From: Pseudoneurospora amorphoporcata
Lineage: Eukaryota; Ascomycota; Sordariomycetes; Sordariales; Sordariaceae
Reading direction: 5' to 3'
Length of the DNA stretch: 64,000 nucleotides
Assembly: GCA_033297205.1 (NCBI GenBank)
Contig: MU859217.1
Location: 1 to 64,000, forward strand
Shown here: one piece after another, positions 23,949-34,461 of the stretch
Numbering within the stretch: position 1 is the first letter of the stretch
Layout of the letters: every line of letters begins with the position of its first letter
Position numbers and translations under genes: made by a program
The notes under the pieces: generated by a model
What the model was told of the DNA's origin: nothing
The model's input: the letters and a program-made list of their open reading frames with translations, nothing else
The model's database searches: none

Positions 23949-25061
23949 TCAGATGTTACGGAACACCGACAGGCTGGACAAGGCCTGCCCCGAGTTCGAG
24001 AACATGCAGTTATTCGCACACGATGAGCCCAAGTTCGCATTGTGAATCCAAGCGGGCTCCCAATAGAACAGTCCATTGCCTTGAGGCACAGAAGCCACCA
24101 CGTCTGCCACGGCCTTGATCCATTGCGACTGTCCGGCGGCCGTGAAGGGGATGTTCTTGGCGTCTGACGGGAACGCATAAGCTGGGTTCGGGCAAGAGGT
24201 TGGCCAGTCGGTCTCGGCAACGACGAGCTCCTTGCCCCATTTTTTGGCCATGTTTGTCAAGCTTGACTTCAAGGACGTCAGAGTCGCCGACGCCGAGTAG
24301 AAAGGGTAGAAAGAGACGCCCATCATGTCAAAGTCCGAAGATACCAGAGGTCCTTGCTTCAACACGTTTGTGTACCAGTTGTTCTGGGTGTTCCAGTTCC
24401 TGTGGTTATTGACCAGAGTTAGCGCTATACAGTATCCGGTTGCAAGCTGCAATGGAACCTACCATCCGTTGTCAAGATGGATCATGATCTTGGGCTTGGG
24501 GTTCAGCCTCGAGTCCTTGATACCGGCAGATGCAGAGTGCAGCAAGCGCGCGATGTTATACCACGAGGAAGTGCCTCCCGTCGGCCAGAGGAGACCACCG
24601 GTAATCTCGTTGCCGATGGACATGATGGTTGGCTGCACGCCATTATCCTGGAACTGGTTTGAAGCATCGAGTGTGTAGTTGTACAGCTTCCAGGCCAGGT
24701 CGTCAATGGCGGTTGGCCATCCTGAGGGAATCGCTTGGTGCGCCGGGTCCGCCCAAGTGTCGCTGAAGTGGAAGTCGACATAAACTCCAAGCCCAGCGTT
24801 CTTCGCCCTCTTGGCCAGGTTGATGTTATAGGCCATGTTGTATGTGCCCCCGGAAGGGTTTACCCACACCCGTTGACGGACCGTGTTGACGCCGCTGTCT
24901 CGCAGGATCTGCTCGATGGACTGGGCATCACCGTTCACATTCTTGTAAGAGACGCCGGCCTTCTCTTCCACCACCACAGACGACCAGTCAACACCTTTGT
25001 AGGTGAGGGCAGCCGCTGAGGCTGAAAGGCCGAGGACGGCCGAGAATCCTGAAAGATGCAT
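23949..25061 (-). CDS. Arabinogalactan endo-beta-1,4-galactanase, GH53, secreted
   Basis: Cuts beta-1,4-galactan side chains of pectin outside the cell. Exons 25061-24463 and 24399-23949 give 349 residues, typical for family GH53. A signal peptide of about 19 residues ends at AAA-LTYKG. The TIM-barrel landmarks are VDWSSVVVEE, VNTVRQRVWVNP, GVYVDFHFSDTWADP, the acid/base Glu in SIGNEITGGLLWP (E152), SFYPFY, and the nucleophile Glu in VVAETDWP (E262). The C-terminal part has the family's GNGLFYWEPAWI segment and a Cys pair (CANNC). The 63-nt intron splits the Trp codon of HLDNGW. Upstream, a CGG-N10-CCG palindrome (25203-25218) and a CCGGGG carbon-repression-type site (25130-25135) lie within 160 bases of the start, fitting induction by a zinc-cluster regulator and repression by glucose; that is inference. 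Confidence 0.93.
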
Positions 25062-25129
25062 GGGTGATGTTTAGCGGTGGAAAACCTAGGTCTTGTTGAG
25101 AATAACAACTTGACTGTTTCCTACTGGCG

Positions 25130-25135
25130 CCGGGG
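25130..25135. promoter_or_regulatory. Candidate CRE-1/CreA site
   Basis: CCGGGG matches the SYGGRG consensus of the fungal carbon catabolite repressor, about 70 bases upstream of the galactanase start. A single six-base match is weak evidence on its own. Confidence 0.3.
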
Positions 25136-25200
25136 TGGACATGTTTTGGATTTTAAGAGGACTGTCATTATCAAGCGGTGATGACATCGCTATACTCTCT

Positions 25201-25222
25201 AGGCGGTGTTTCACCACCGCCT
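25201..25222. promoter_or_regulatory. Perfect inverted repeat with CGG-N10-CCG, candidate zinc-cluster factor site
   Basis: AGGCGGTG, six bases, CACCGCCT: an exact 8-base inverted repeat. It contains CGG (25203-25205) and CCG (25216-25218) ten bases apart, the arrangement bound by dimeric Zn2Cys6 activators. It lies about 140-160 bases upstream of the galactanase start. Which factor binds, if any, is unknown. Confidence 0.4.
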
Positions 25223-25846
25223 GATTGATGGAAATTTGGGTGGCATCGCGGAGGGGCGTACTCTGGCGGGAAATCTGTCCTTTAATATCTCGTTTGATTC
25301 TTCAGGATACTGAATTCCCGGAAGGAGTTCATCATACTTCCCAATATGGCTTGAAACAGCCGAAACATCAATGCTACTACCCCGCAAAATGCTCAGCAAG
25401 CTCCTGAGTTGGTCCACTTAGAGACTACGCTGAGCCGATTCCCGGCATTTGGATCCGAAGCTCTGTTTCCTGGTTCATGTCCTTCACTTGCTGGTTCCTC
25501 TACCCGGTTACGAAAACATCGCCTCGATTGGAGGAATCACTACTCGTCTGGGCCGTATTAAGTACGCTTGGCCCAATATTCAGACTACATCAAGACCGGG
25601 CTCTATCTGTTCCGGGCTCAAATCAATCACCATAAAGCTCGCAACTGCACCGGCATCTACTATCTAGTATCATAGATGCAGTCAAAGCCTTCAAGTTAAG
25701 CAACGTAATAAGACGTTACGATCTTATAATGGAGAAAATGCCAAAAGAGTGAGTGACTGACAGATGCTTTCATGTTCAATCAGCTTCAGTAACGAATCCT
25801 GCTAATGTGGTCGTGCTAGGTCATGAAGTTGCGCGTTGTTGGCAGT
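25223..25846. other. Intergenic, between the GH53 promoter and the pseudogene
   Basis: No gene, repeat or RNA seen. Short frames without content. Confidence 0.4.
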
Positions 25847-27300
25847 TCAAATGATAGTCTCGGCCTTTGTGGGATCAGCCTTCGGAACGAAGAGATCCGG
25901 AAATAGCTCATGAGCCGACTTTTCATCAACCCTCCACTCAAGCTTTTCGCCCGATTGTGCTCTATCCCTAAGGATCTTGAGGGCATTGGTAGCACGCTCA
26001 AGCAACGTGGCGCCTTCAACAGTACTCTGCTTGTTCGGTTTGACCACTCCCTGTTCCAATAAAGCCGGGACAATGTCCGGCTGGGCGTGATTCTTCATGA
26101 ACTCGCTCTGCCATCCAGGTCAGCTTAAATCCTTGAGTATACTGATAGGGGCTCTTCTATGGAGAAAAACTTATATGCGTATAATGATGCGTTCTCACTC
26201 CCCTCAAAACAACACCCTCCTTCTATTCTCCCTCCAGAACCTTGTTAGCATCCATCTCATACTCTGGCGGTTTATTATTAGTAGTATGCTTGTTGATGAC
26301 AGACAACATGACAGCCACTTTCGTTCCCTTCTCTGCTAGCCTAGTTGGTGGTCTTAGCGAACCCTCCAAGGACCCGATATAATCGAGTACCAACGGGATT
26401 GTTGCATTATTATCTGATGATGACGACGACGACGCAGCGGCGGTAGCCACATGGCTCCGAATTAAATCCGTTACGTCCCCCTGGCTATAATCAAAATACG
26501 CCGCCGCCCCTAGCGTCAGCAGCTCCTGGTGATGTCTCTTGCTCGCGACAGCAATTATATTCTAATACCCCCAGCTCTTCAACACTTGTAAGGCGTATTG
26601 GCCTACACTGCTTGCCGCGCCCCAGACTAGGATCCACTGCTTTTTGTCCTTCTTCCTTATTCCCTTTCGAGGTATTCTCCTTTGCGTCAGGAGAGGAAGG
26701 AGAATCAACAGGCCACCGCGGCATCTCCAACTCCAAATCCTTAGTCAACGTATGCAAAACCGTCACCAAATTCGTCGACACCGTCACAGCCTCGTGCATC
26801 CTCGTCCCCTCAGGCAATTTACTCATCTCATCAGGTAAGACGGCGCCGTGATGAACGTCATGGAACCCGTGCTCGCGCGGCTCCCGCCAGGCCATGCTGA
26901 AGACTTGGTCGCCGACACTCAGCTTGTTGTGAGCAGCGGCGACGCTGGCATCGGAAGGGGCTGGGCCGAGGGCAATGACGGTGCCCCCGAAGCTGGAGCC
27001 GCCCACGTGTGGGGGGTCAATGAGAAGACCGCCATCGGCGTGGTGTAGGTCGAGAGGTGTGGAGGTGGTCCATTCCACATGTACGAGGGCTTCGCCGGGC
27101 CCGGGGGCTTCGGTTGGCCGGTAGAGGATGGAGAGAGGGGCGCGGGGGGCGGTGATGACCACGGCCGGGTGAGTGGGTGGGATGCCGGCCGGCAGGGACG
27201 CGGTGGTAGTTGCCGTGGTTTTTGCTGAGTTTGAGTTTAAGCTGGAGGAAGTTCTTTGTTGTTTGGGACAACGAACAATGGTGGTTGTTATGTCGGTCAT
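25847..27300 (-). pseudogene. Broken zinc-type alcohol dehydrogenase/enoyl reductase-like (MDR) gene
   Basis: Reads on the minus strand as a medium-chain dehydrogenase/reductase of the toxD-like class: MTDITTTIVRCPKQQ start, a GroES-like part (HVGGSSFGGTVIALG, LSVGDQVFSMAW), the cofactor loop WGAASSVGQYALQVLKSWGY, then IIAVASKRHHQELLTLGAAAYFDYSQGDVT, IPLVLDYIGSLEGSL and the C-terminal ERATNALKILRDRA...FVPKADPTKAETII. The frame is broken four ways: a one-base shift at the T5 run 26641-26645; a TAG right after SWGY, before NIIAV, where Gln is expected; a TAG after LEGE at the end of the second segment; and ATAAGT where an intron donor GTAAGT is expected after RTHHYTH. Remaining parts are well preserved, so inactivation is recent. 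A sequencing error could explain the frameshift but not easily all four. Catalytic function is not expected. Confidence 0.8.
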
Positions 27301-29549
27301 TTGTGAGCGGTTAACTGATGAATGAAGAGGATGGTCCAGAGCAATGAGACTTGACAAGCATTGATAACGTATATTTCTGAACTGTACGTTCAAACCACAC
27401 TTCAACCCCTCTCATATTAGGAATTTCAGATGGCGTGATCATATTGTTCATGGCCCAGCTTCGATATACAATTTCTAAGCACATGGTCCTGGCACTCATA
27501 TGTCATTGGCTGTTCGAAGGGGATTCGCTTAGAAATATAGAATGACAGGAACTAAAAGCGGTAATCCCGACGAAGCACATGGAACGAGTTCTGTTCTGTA
27601 TACATGTTCTTGGTTCAACCCCTCGTCGTTTGACCGGTTGTAAAGGCTGTGTAACAACATCGATGGTTCGTCCATTTGTGGTTTGAGCGCCGACCCGTTT
27701 AGACGGGCGTCTTTCGCGTGTAAATAGTCGCATCTCCAAAGTTGAAGGTTTCTGAAGTTGACGGTCTCAAAGTCGAGTGTCTCAATCCATGAGAAGTAAA
27801 ATCAAATCATGATATTCTCGCGCAATGCAGCTACGTTGCTTTCAGGCCCGGTGTATGCAAGGAACTTCACTTGAGGTTTCCGAACATTGGTCTGTGTGAT
27901 TAGTAAAGCATGCTTTCAAGGCCTCTTAGTAAAATTGGAAGGAAGAAACAGTCGAAAAGATTCTAGCGGTTGGTTTAGTGTTGCAGTGTTATCGAGTTTA
28001 TACATATGAACGGCTTGGTTTTCAAGGTGAACTGCAGTCAGCCGTACGATGCCCAATGACGTATCACCAAAAACAGCGGAGATTTGTTGCGTTTCTGGGG
28101 ATTGGCCATGTTTGCTGTCTCGGTCTTTGCGATAATGAGGCCGATATCTTTGACATACCGCAGCTTCGCCCAGGAGGTTCTATGAGGAGTCCAATTGCAA
28201 ATACGGCGTGATATGAATGGATGCCTCGTGATATGTACATATGAGGAATCGAAGCTTTGGGGACATGACCTATCGAAGGATGCCCCTTTTTTCGTTGCCC
28301 GCTATGGCCAAGCTTTCAAGCTTTTGACAGGATAGAAGCTCAGAACAAAGCTTCCTGTCCGATTCTCTCATGATCTAGAGATTGAACAAATGTGTGATAC
28401 AGAACCGTGGAGTTTGGAATACGCGCCCGAAGTGAACAGGGAAAGAGATCAAGATGTTCAGGGCTTTTTCCTGAAAATAAACCATCCCCAGGTCGCCAAT
28501 CCCAGTCTGTCATACTTTCCCCTGCAGCGGAACGATAGTGTGCATGATCGGCACGCGGGGAACATTTCAGCACAGTTGTCCCATACTGTCCCCTCCCTCT
28601 ATGAATTGTCTCTCTCTTAAGGTACCTTAGCTGTCCTGCCATGTCAGCACGTCAGCACCTGCCGTTGATTTCAACGTCTTTGAACCGCCCTTTTGTCTCT
28701 TCTACGGTCTCGCCATGGCAGTGAAACTCTTCATTTTCCACTTTTTCATGCTCGATTTGACCTTGAATGGTGTTTGATCTCGAACTGGACGAGTACCAAT
28801 GCCTCGGCAAGGACTGACTCCCAAGTCGAGCAGAAAGGTTGATCAGAAGACCACTTGCGCACTGTGAAAAAGAGGGTCACCAAAATGCAGGGCGATTCCC
28901 TAGCTCCTTTGGCGGCCGGTGGGTTACGGGCTCGTGACGGGCTGGACGGGGCCTGATGGGGGAATTACAGCGGGAACTCCTCCAAAAGTTCCCAATTTCC
29001 AAGTCGCGCTACCAGAGCGTACCAGGTACAACTGCGAGGTCCCCGTCGGTCGCCATCTCCGTCTCCGTCGCCGTTCAAACTTCCACTTTTCTCCAGTCTC
29101 TCTCCTCCTTTTACTCTCCGCTCCTCCCCGCGGTGTCGCTGTGCCTGGAAACCGAACACCTATCGAAGCTCCTTGCCGACGACATTCTCTCGTCCCCAGC
29201 TTCGATCCAGTTCTTTCGGTCCCGCCGTCCCATACCACGAACGCGCCGCGACTTCTTCCAGTTATCCCCTCATTCATATACTGTATTTGTCGTCGACGGC
29301 AAGCACAACAGCTCATCTGTCCTTCGGAAACATAGGCACACAGCATACATAAGCTGCGGCGCGACCTCTCCTGACCCCGCGAAGAATGTCATATCTCTGC
29401 GCTTTTCTCCATCGTTGAATCAACATTTACGCTATCGTCACCACACCTTGAACTGGACGTCATTCCTTACTTCGGTGGATCAGTCCCGTTCAAAAGCCTT
29501 TGCTAGACCATCCTTAATCCCCCGGTTATAGCATTTATATCCGCCCATC
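27301..29549. other. Gene-poor intergenic region and leader of the glutaredoxin gene
   Basis: 2.2 kb without a supportable gene. Frames at 27503-27739, 27978-28211 and 28340-28642 show no motifs. From about 29040 to 29300 the + strand is CT-rich, as in fungal promoters and leaders, and both strands stay open, which I read as composition, not coding. The part next to 29550 should contain the glutaredoxin promoter. Confidence 0.4.
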
Positions 29550-30387
29550 ATGCCTTCCCAACGACGCATGAGGGCACTGCTCTACATCGCCCTAGCCGGC
29601 TTCATTACGTTGCTCTTCTTTACCTCACGTGCCCGCCATGCGCAAGAGCTTGATCCCCGTTCGATACAAGATTTCTACGGAAAGACGAAAGATGCAATGG
29701 AAGGGACAAGGATAGGCGGCGGCAGTACGAGAGGACAAGCTGTGGTTGGAACCCAGAAGATGGAGATTGACGAGGACGATGCGATCGTGGCCAAGGCTAT
29801 GCAGGAGCGTCTCAGGAAAGCAGAGCAGATGGCAAAGAACAATGCCAATGCAAAGGCCCCCAACAAGCCCGACGACCCGGAAGATATCGTTGGCGTTGGC
29901 AGCTCGGCCCACGGACAGAACCATCTTGGCAACGGAGAGGAGTCCAACGAGACTGAGGAGCACCACGCGGTCCTGGAGGAACTTAGGAGCATTCTCAAGA
30001 AGTCACCAAGTAAGTCAAGGCGTTACGCTGTTACGACCATTGTACAATTCCATTGTCCAAAATAGCGCTAACCACATGTTGCTATCAGTCATCATTTTCT
30101 CCAAAAGCTATTGCCCGTACTCGAAGAAAGCGAAGAATCTTTTGCTGGGTGAATACCAAATCGACCCTGCGCCCTACGTCGTCGAATTGGACCAACACCC
30201 ATTGGGCCCCGGAATCCAGGCTGAGCTCGGCGAGAGGACAGGAAGAAGGACAGTTCCCAACATTCTTGTCGGCGGGATTAGCATAGGAGGCTCCGACGAC
30301 ATCGCCAAGCTTGACGAGGAAAGAACGCTGATCGAGAAGATCATGTCACTGGCGGGGAAGCGACTCACAGTGACAAAGCACTCCTAA
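29550..30387 (+). CDS. Membrane-anchored glutaredoxin (Grx6/Grx7-like)
   Basis: Exons 29550-30009 and 30089-30387 encode 252 residues. The N-terminus has a single membrane segment (LLYIALAGFITLLFF, about residues 10-24) preceded by Arg, typical of a type II anchor in the ER/Golgi. A long polar, charged linker follows (residues 25-150). The glutaredoxin domain begins IIIFSKSYCPYS, with active site C162-P-Y-S, then the cis-Pro loop RTVPNILVGG and the glutathione-site GGSDD. Yeast Grx6 and Grx7 share this early-secretory-pathway layout. They are monothiol (CSYS/CPYS), as here, where the second Cys is replaced by Ser. Role inferred: glutathione-dependent thiol redox in the secretory pathway. The 79-nt intron splits the first Ile codon of III in phase. 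Confidence 0.86.
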
Positions 30388-31995
30388 TCGGCTTAGGAGA
30401 TTGTGGCGCCATAACGAACGGCCTTTTCACCTGAGAACATGTATCGATAGTGGGAAGAACGGAATAAGACGCATTTTACCGCATTACATGGCGTTGGTGG
30501 TTGTTTAAGACCCATGAGTTGCCGCCAAATACAGTCACGGGGTGGCTCTGAATATAACATTTCTCCGTGCGACGCCTGTAATAGGAGCGTCAATGCTTGC
30601 AAGATCGCAAAGCGTGGTGTACTTGGCGTCCACCTACTTACCTGCCTTGGCCACACGGTGAGATGGGCTCGATATTCAGTGGGTGCGTGAGGATGGCTAA
30701 TTGTGGCTCATGCGTACAGATGTCCAGGTTTACAAGCGGGAGATTGGATGGAGCGGTAGAATCGCGAGAACCTGTGGTGGTTTTGCAGGTTTGGGCGCGT
30801 GAATGGAAGAACAGAAGGGAACAGAACAAAGGACATTCAACCATACATCAATCTCTCGCCCTAGTACATCGCTAAAGCCATGGTGTGCTAGTCACCCAAA
30901 CCTGTCCAGGCAGTCCGAGCATGACACCATCACTTTCCGTCCTGAAGATGTCGACATGTTTGACATTCACCACTCCACAAAAAAGGGTTCCACCAGCAAC
31001 CTTGATGGCCAGCCTTCTATCCATAGGGGTGCATTGGAAGGAAGATTCGCGCAATGATGTGCCAAACTTTGTATTTGCCATCCTATTGTCGCTCAGTCAG
31101 AGGAGAAGGGATGCATGGAGTGATGGGGTAGGGTTCACATTGGGTAGACGAGTTCACTTATCGTGGTTCATATCTAGGCCCAATTCTCGACTTCCGCGTT
31201 GTTCCCCTCAAAAGGCGGAATTCCAGGTCGTTCCGCCCAGTTTCTAGGCTGTGCCTGCCGACGAATGAGGACCTTAACGGCCACTGCCAGTCATGCTAAG
31301 TTTCCCTCACTCAAACACCTTGTCGATTTCTTGGCATGGTGCGCGTTGCACACACACGCTTCATTTGACATTTTGGACCTTCGAAACGAAACGAACTAGA
31401 CATTATCGGCTTGCATCCCTACTAAATGAGGAGATACGAGAAAACTGATTATTGATTTGAAATCAGTGTAATTGAAACTACTAGTATATGCCAAGAAAAC
31501 GACAAGGTGTTTGAGTGAGGGAAACTTAGTATGACTGGCAGTGGCCGTCAAGGTCCCCAATTCGTCTCATGTACCAATCGTCATGGACAACCTTAAATTG
31601 CACCCCTGCAACTACTTCACCTCTCTCCTTCACCTCCGCCAGTTCTTTCCCCGACTTCAGGTTCTTGCTCCTCTTCACAGTATCTATATAATCACCAGGG
31701 GATAAACCTTGACGGCTCAACATGATCGCCTCGTAGCTTTTCACGACACATTCTCTTGGATACAACTGCACTTCACCACCATTCACTTTGGATATCTTGG
31801 AACCTTGGTGTCTCCAGCGCCTTATTTTATTCCATTACTCCCTCCCTATTTATTCCCTCTCCTGGTCCTCTACTGGCATCGATTTTATTTCTTCCTTCAG
31901 CAACCACCGGTTCTCCAGGAATTGCCAAATCTAGAGCAGCCTCGAACTTACCCATAACTTTCCCAACTACGTCGAAAGGATATCAACTCGACACG
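30388..31995. other. Intergenic region containing a foldback element
   Basis: 1.6 kb between the glutaredoxin gene and the F-box-like gene. Apart from the inverted repeat at 31262-31564 nothing coding is supported. The 31700-31995 part is CT-rich and probably carries the promoter and leader of the downstream gene. Confidence 0.4.
31262..31564. repeat. Foldback element with 76-base terminal inverted repeats
   Basis: The arm 31262-31337 and the reverse complement of 31489-31564 match over nearly their full length with only a few substitutions and one indel; the core (CGGCCACTGCCAGTCAT followed by CTAAGTTTCCCTCACTCAA and ACACCTTGTCG) is almost exact. The 151-base spacer is A+T richer and unrelated. 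This looks like a MITE or other foldback element, about 300 bases long. No protein is encoded. No clear target-site duplication was seen. Confidence 0.75.
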
Positions 31996-32991
31996 ATGCC
32001 GGCCTTGAACGACGACGTTCTCCTCCGCATTGCGAGTTTCTGCGACATCGACACCATCGTCGCCTTGATGTGCACCAGCAAGGAGGTCAACAAGCTTGTG
32101 ACTCGGCACGAAAAGTCCATCGTCAGGGACGCCGTTGAGTTATACACCGGCGGAGACTCCTCTCTCTTCCCCTCCTCAGGCGCCATCAACTCCTCGCACA
32201 ACGTTGAGCGCGAATATCTCTATCCCAAGACATACGATATCCTCAACGAGCTCAAAACCCGCACCACCCGCACGGAAACTCTTCTGAGCCCTGGCCAGCC
32301 CCTGGGAAGAAAGGTCGATTCCATCTTTTCGACTCATGGAGCATTCCTCGATCTGCCTCAAATCGAGCGCGATCTGTTGATGGCTCGGCTCAAAGAGACC
32401 TGCAAGCTGGTCGACAGGTTGGGAGACTGTGCGGCAGACGTTATGTCGATGTGGATGCAGCCCGCCACCAACGGCAACTCCAACCAGGAGCTTGACGCCG
32501 ACGAGGCCATGCTTAAGATTCACGATCTCCAGCTGGCGTACATTCGCTCCCTGTCACCCCTCGACTTGGCCTATCTTTTCCATCTCCTCACCTGGGCTGG
32601 CCAAGCCTATGCCGCCTCAAACCCCGCCCTGATGGCCGATGTTGATTGCTGGGAACGTCTCCTGGCTTTCAAGGAAGCTATCCTCCGCCAAGGCACAATC
32701 ATGCTCTGGGCTGTCTTCGAGCCCCCGAAGATCAAGAAAAACGCCAACTGCACTGAAGATACTACTCGCCGCAAGCCCACGACCGAGCTTGCCCGCTTCG
32801 CAGAGACCTGCATCCGTCACATCATGGAGGAGATTCGCATCTACCAATCCACGGAGCCAAGTCAGAATCGCCTACCGCCCAGCCTACACATGACAATGGT
32901 TAAGAGTTTTGTCGAGAAGACCGGACGTCCGAGCACTCGGCATGCCATGGAGATGGAGCGCCTCATTCTGAACCATATCCGGGTCGACTAG
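31996..32991 (+). CDS. F-box-like protein of unknown function
   Basis: Single exon, 331 residues. The N-terminus MPALNDDVLLRIASFCDIDTIVALMCTSKEVNKL fits the F-box pattern (LP/LNDDVLL-x-I-x-x-F-x-D-x-x-x-x-x-x-x-CTSK), suggesting an SCF ubiquitin ligase adaptor. The rest is helical, without WD or leucine-rich repeats that I can recognise: a Leu-rich part (FLDLPQIERDLLMARLKETCKLV), a segment LAYLFHLLTWAGQAYAA and a basic C-terminus. The open frame extends 80 codons upstream to 31756, but this part reads as CT-rich leader; the ATG at 31996 directly precedes the F-box-like helix and follows CGACACG. Substrate is unknown. Alternative: a fungal-specific helical protein with a chance F-box resemblance. 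Confidence 0.65.
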   Translation: MPALNDDVLLRIASFCDIDTIVALMCTSKEVNKLVTRHEKSIVRDAVELYTGGDSSLFPSSGAINSSHNVEREYLYPKTYDILNELKTRTTRTETLLSPGQPLGRKVDSIFSTHGAFLDLPQIERDLLMARLKETCKLVDRLGDCAADVMSMWMQPATNGNSNQELDADEAMLKIHDLQLAYIRSLSPLDLAYLFHLLTWAGQAYAASNPALMADVDCWERLLAFKEAILRQGTIMLWAVFEPPKIKKNANCTEDTTRRKPTTELARFAETCIRHIMEEIRIYQSTEPSQNRLPPSLHMTMVKSFVEKTGRPSTRHAMEMERLILNHIRVD

Positions 32992-34461
32992 GGCGCCAAG
33001 ATGCAGGCGCTCATTCTCGAGGACATTCGGTGTAACCTCTACTAAGACAGCCGGCTGAGGCATAGGAACTGAGGAGTTTGGAGTCTGATTCGTTCAGGGT
33101 GGTATGCTTTGGCTAATGCCCGCCACCCATCATTTTACCGGGGTTGCTGGTATTATTATTGTTTTGCTTTGGCTCCTTGGCCTTTCGCCATTTTGCTTTT
33201 GCTTAGCAGAAGACGGAATGCAGATGGATGGCAATGATGGATGATTTGGCATAGCGAGGGAAGGTGTTCCGGCATTAGCATTTACGTGGGTAGTTTTACT
33301 GCATGGGCGGGTAGGCGCCGTAAGGAGTTCGGACATGTTGCGATTACTGTATGTTTGAGGGCATGGATCGAAAAGGCGCAAGCGAGTTATTTGACGCCGT
33401 TCCATTTAGCAGAACGGTCAGCATAAGGGTTTCAGCATGAAAGAGAAGGACTTCTACTTGGCCGTTACATCAAGCGGGGCTTGTCTGGTTAGAGTTTAGA
33501 GGCTCGAGGGCCTAGTCAAATGGACACTGATATAACCTAGAAGTATAGCTTTAGAGGGTTTAGTTGCAGTATTCCCTATTACATTTGCTATCTTAGTCTC
33601 GTGACTCTCGGGGTTCCTCTGTGACACATCAAGCCGCTCGCATACTCAATGAACGGAATGAGGAAGAATTAGCCAAAGTTGACAAGATGAACATGTTCAT
33701 GACCTATCATCACCTAATGCCTATGCCCCGGACCCGGACTACCTACCCACCGTGACGTTACAAAGTCTATGCTTTGAACAAACGAGCTATGTCAACGTTA
33801 ATGAAAACACTCGGAATTGAGTCTTCCACAAGCCGAATGAAAGCAAGCTCAATTACCCTTTGTCTGTGCAGCGGACGAACAATTCAATGTCGGCATGGAG
33901 CCGGCTGATGAGGCAGCCAGTCAGGCAGTCTATACGACTGTTCATGTACGATGAGAGATATCAAGGACATTGATCTCGAAGTTGAAAGCAGTAAGCGGAA
34001 CACCCGGCTCAATCGAAAGTCAATGAGCAAAAGTGTCTGCTGAACATCATAGGGACGGGACAGCGGCATTGTCTCTTATGCGGGAACCGGGCTAACTGGG
34101 TCAAGCACAGTCCAACTGTTCCTTAGGCTAGACAATGCGGTTGTTCGAAGTCAAAGTGTAGACAAAACAAAGGAGCTCGGAAAGACCGTCTAAGGCGACA
34201 GCCTTTGTACACGGAACAGGGTCCTTTTTTTTCCAAGGAAAAGAAAAGCCCTGAGATTGCATATAAGTACGGGAGAGATCTTTCTACTTCGAGATGATTC
34301 AGCAGTCGATCAACAAGCTTTTTTGCATACCTTATTTTGAGTCCAACAAGGAAGCAAAAGCATCAAACGATATCGACGACACTCCGATCACAAAGCAAAT
34401 TCGCACTTACGAAATCCAGCAACAATTCAACAGGCCGTCTCAAGCACATCCAAAGTTCAAG
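32992..34461. promoter_or_regulatory. Intergenic region with promoter of the low-complexity protein gene
   Basis: 1.5 kb without a gene. A TATA-like ATATAAG lies at 34261-34267, about 200 bases before the chosen start at 34462, consistent with transcription beginning near 34290. Frames at 33130-33426 and 33884-34069 have no recognisable content. Confidence 0.4.

Noticed and set aside
27608..27622. B-box-like GGTTCAACCCC
   Set aside because: No acceptor stem, D-arm or anticodon arm can be folded around it, so not a tRNA.
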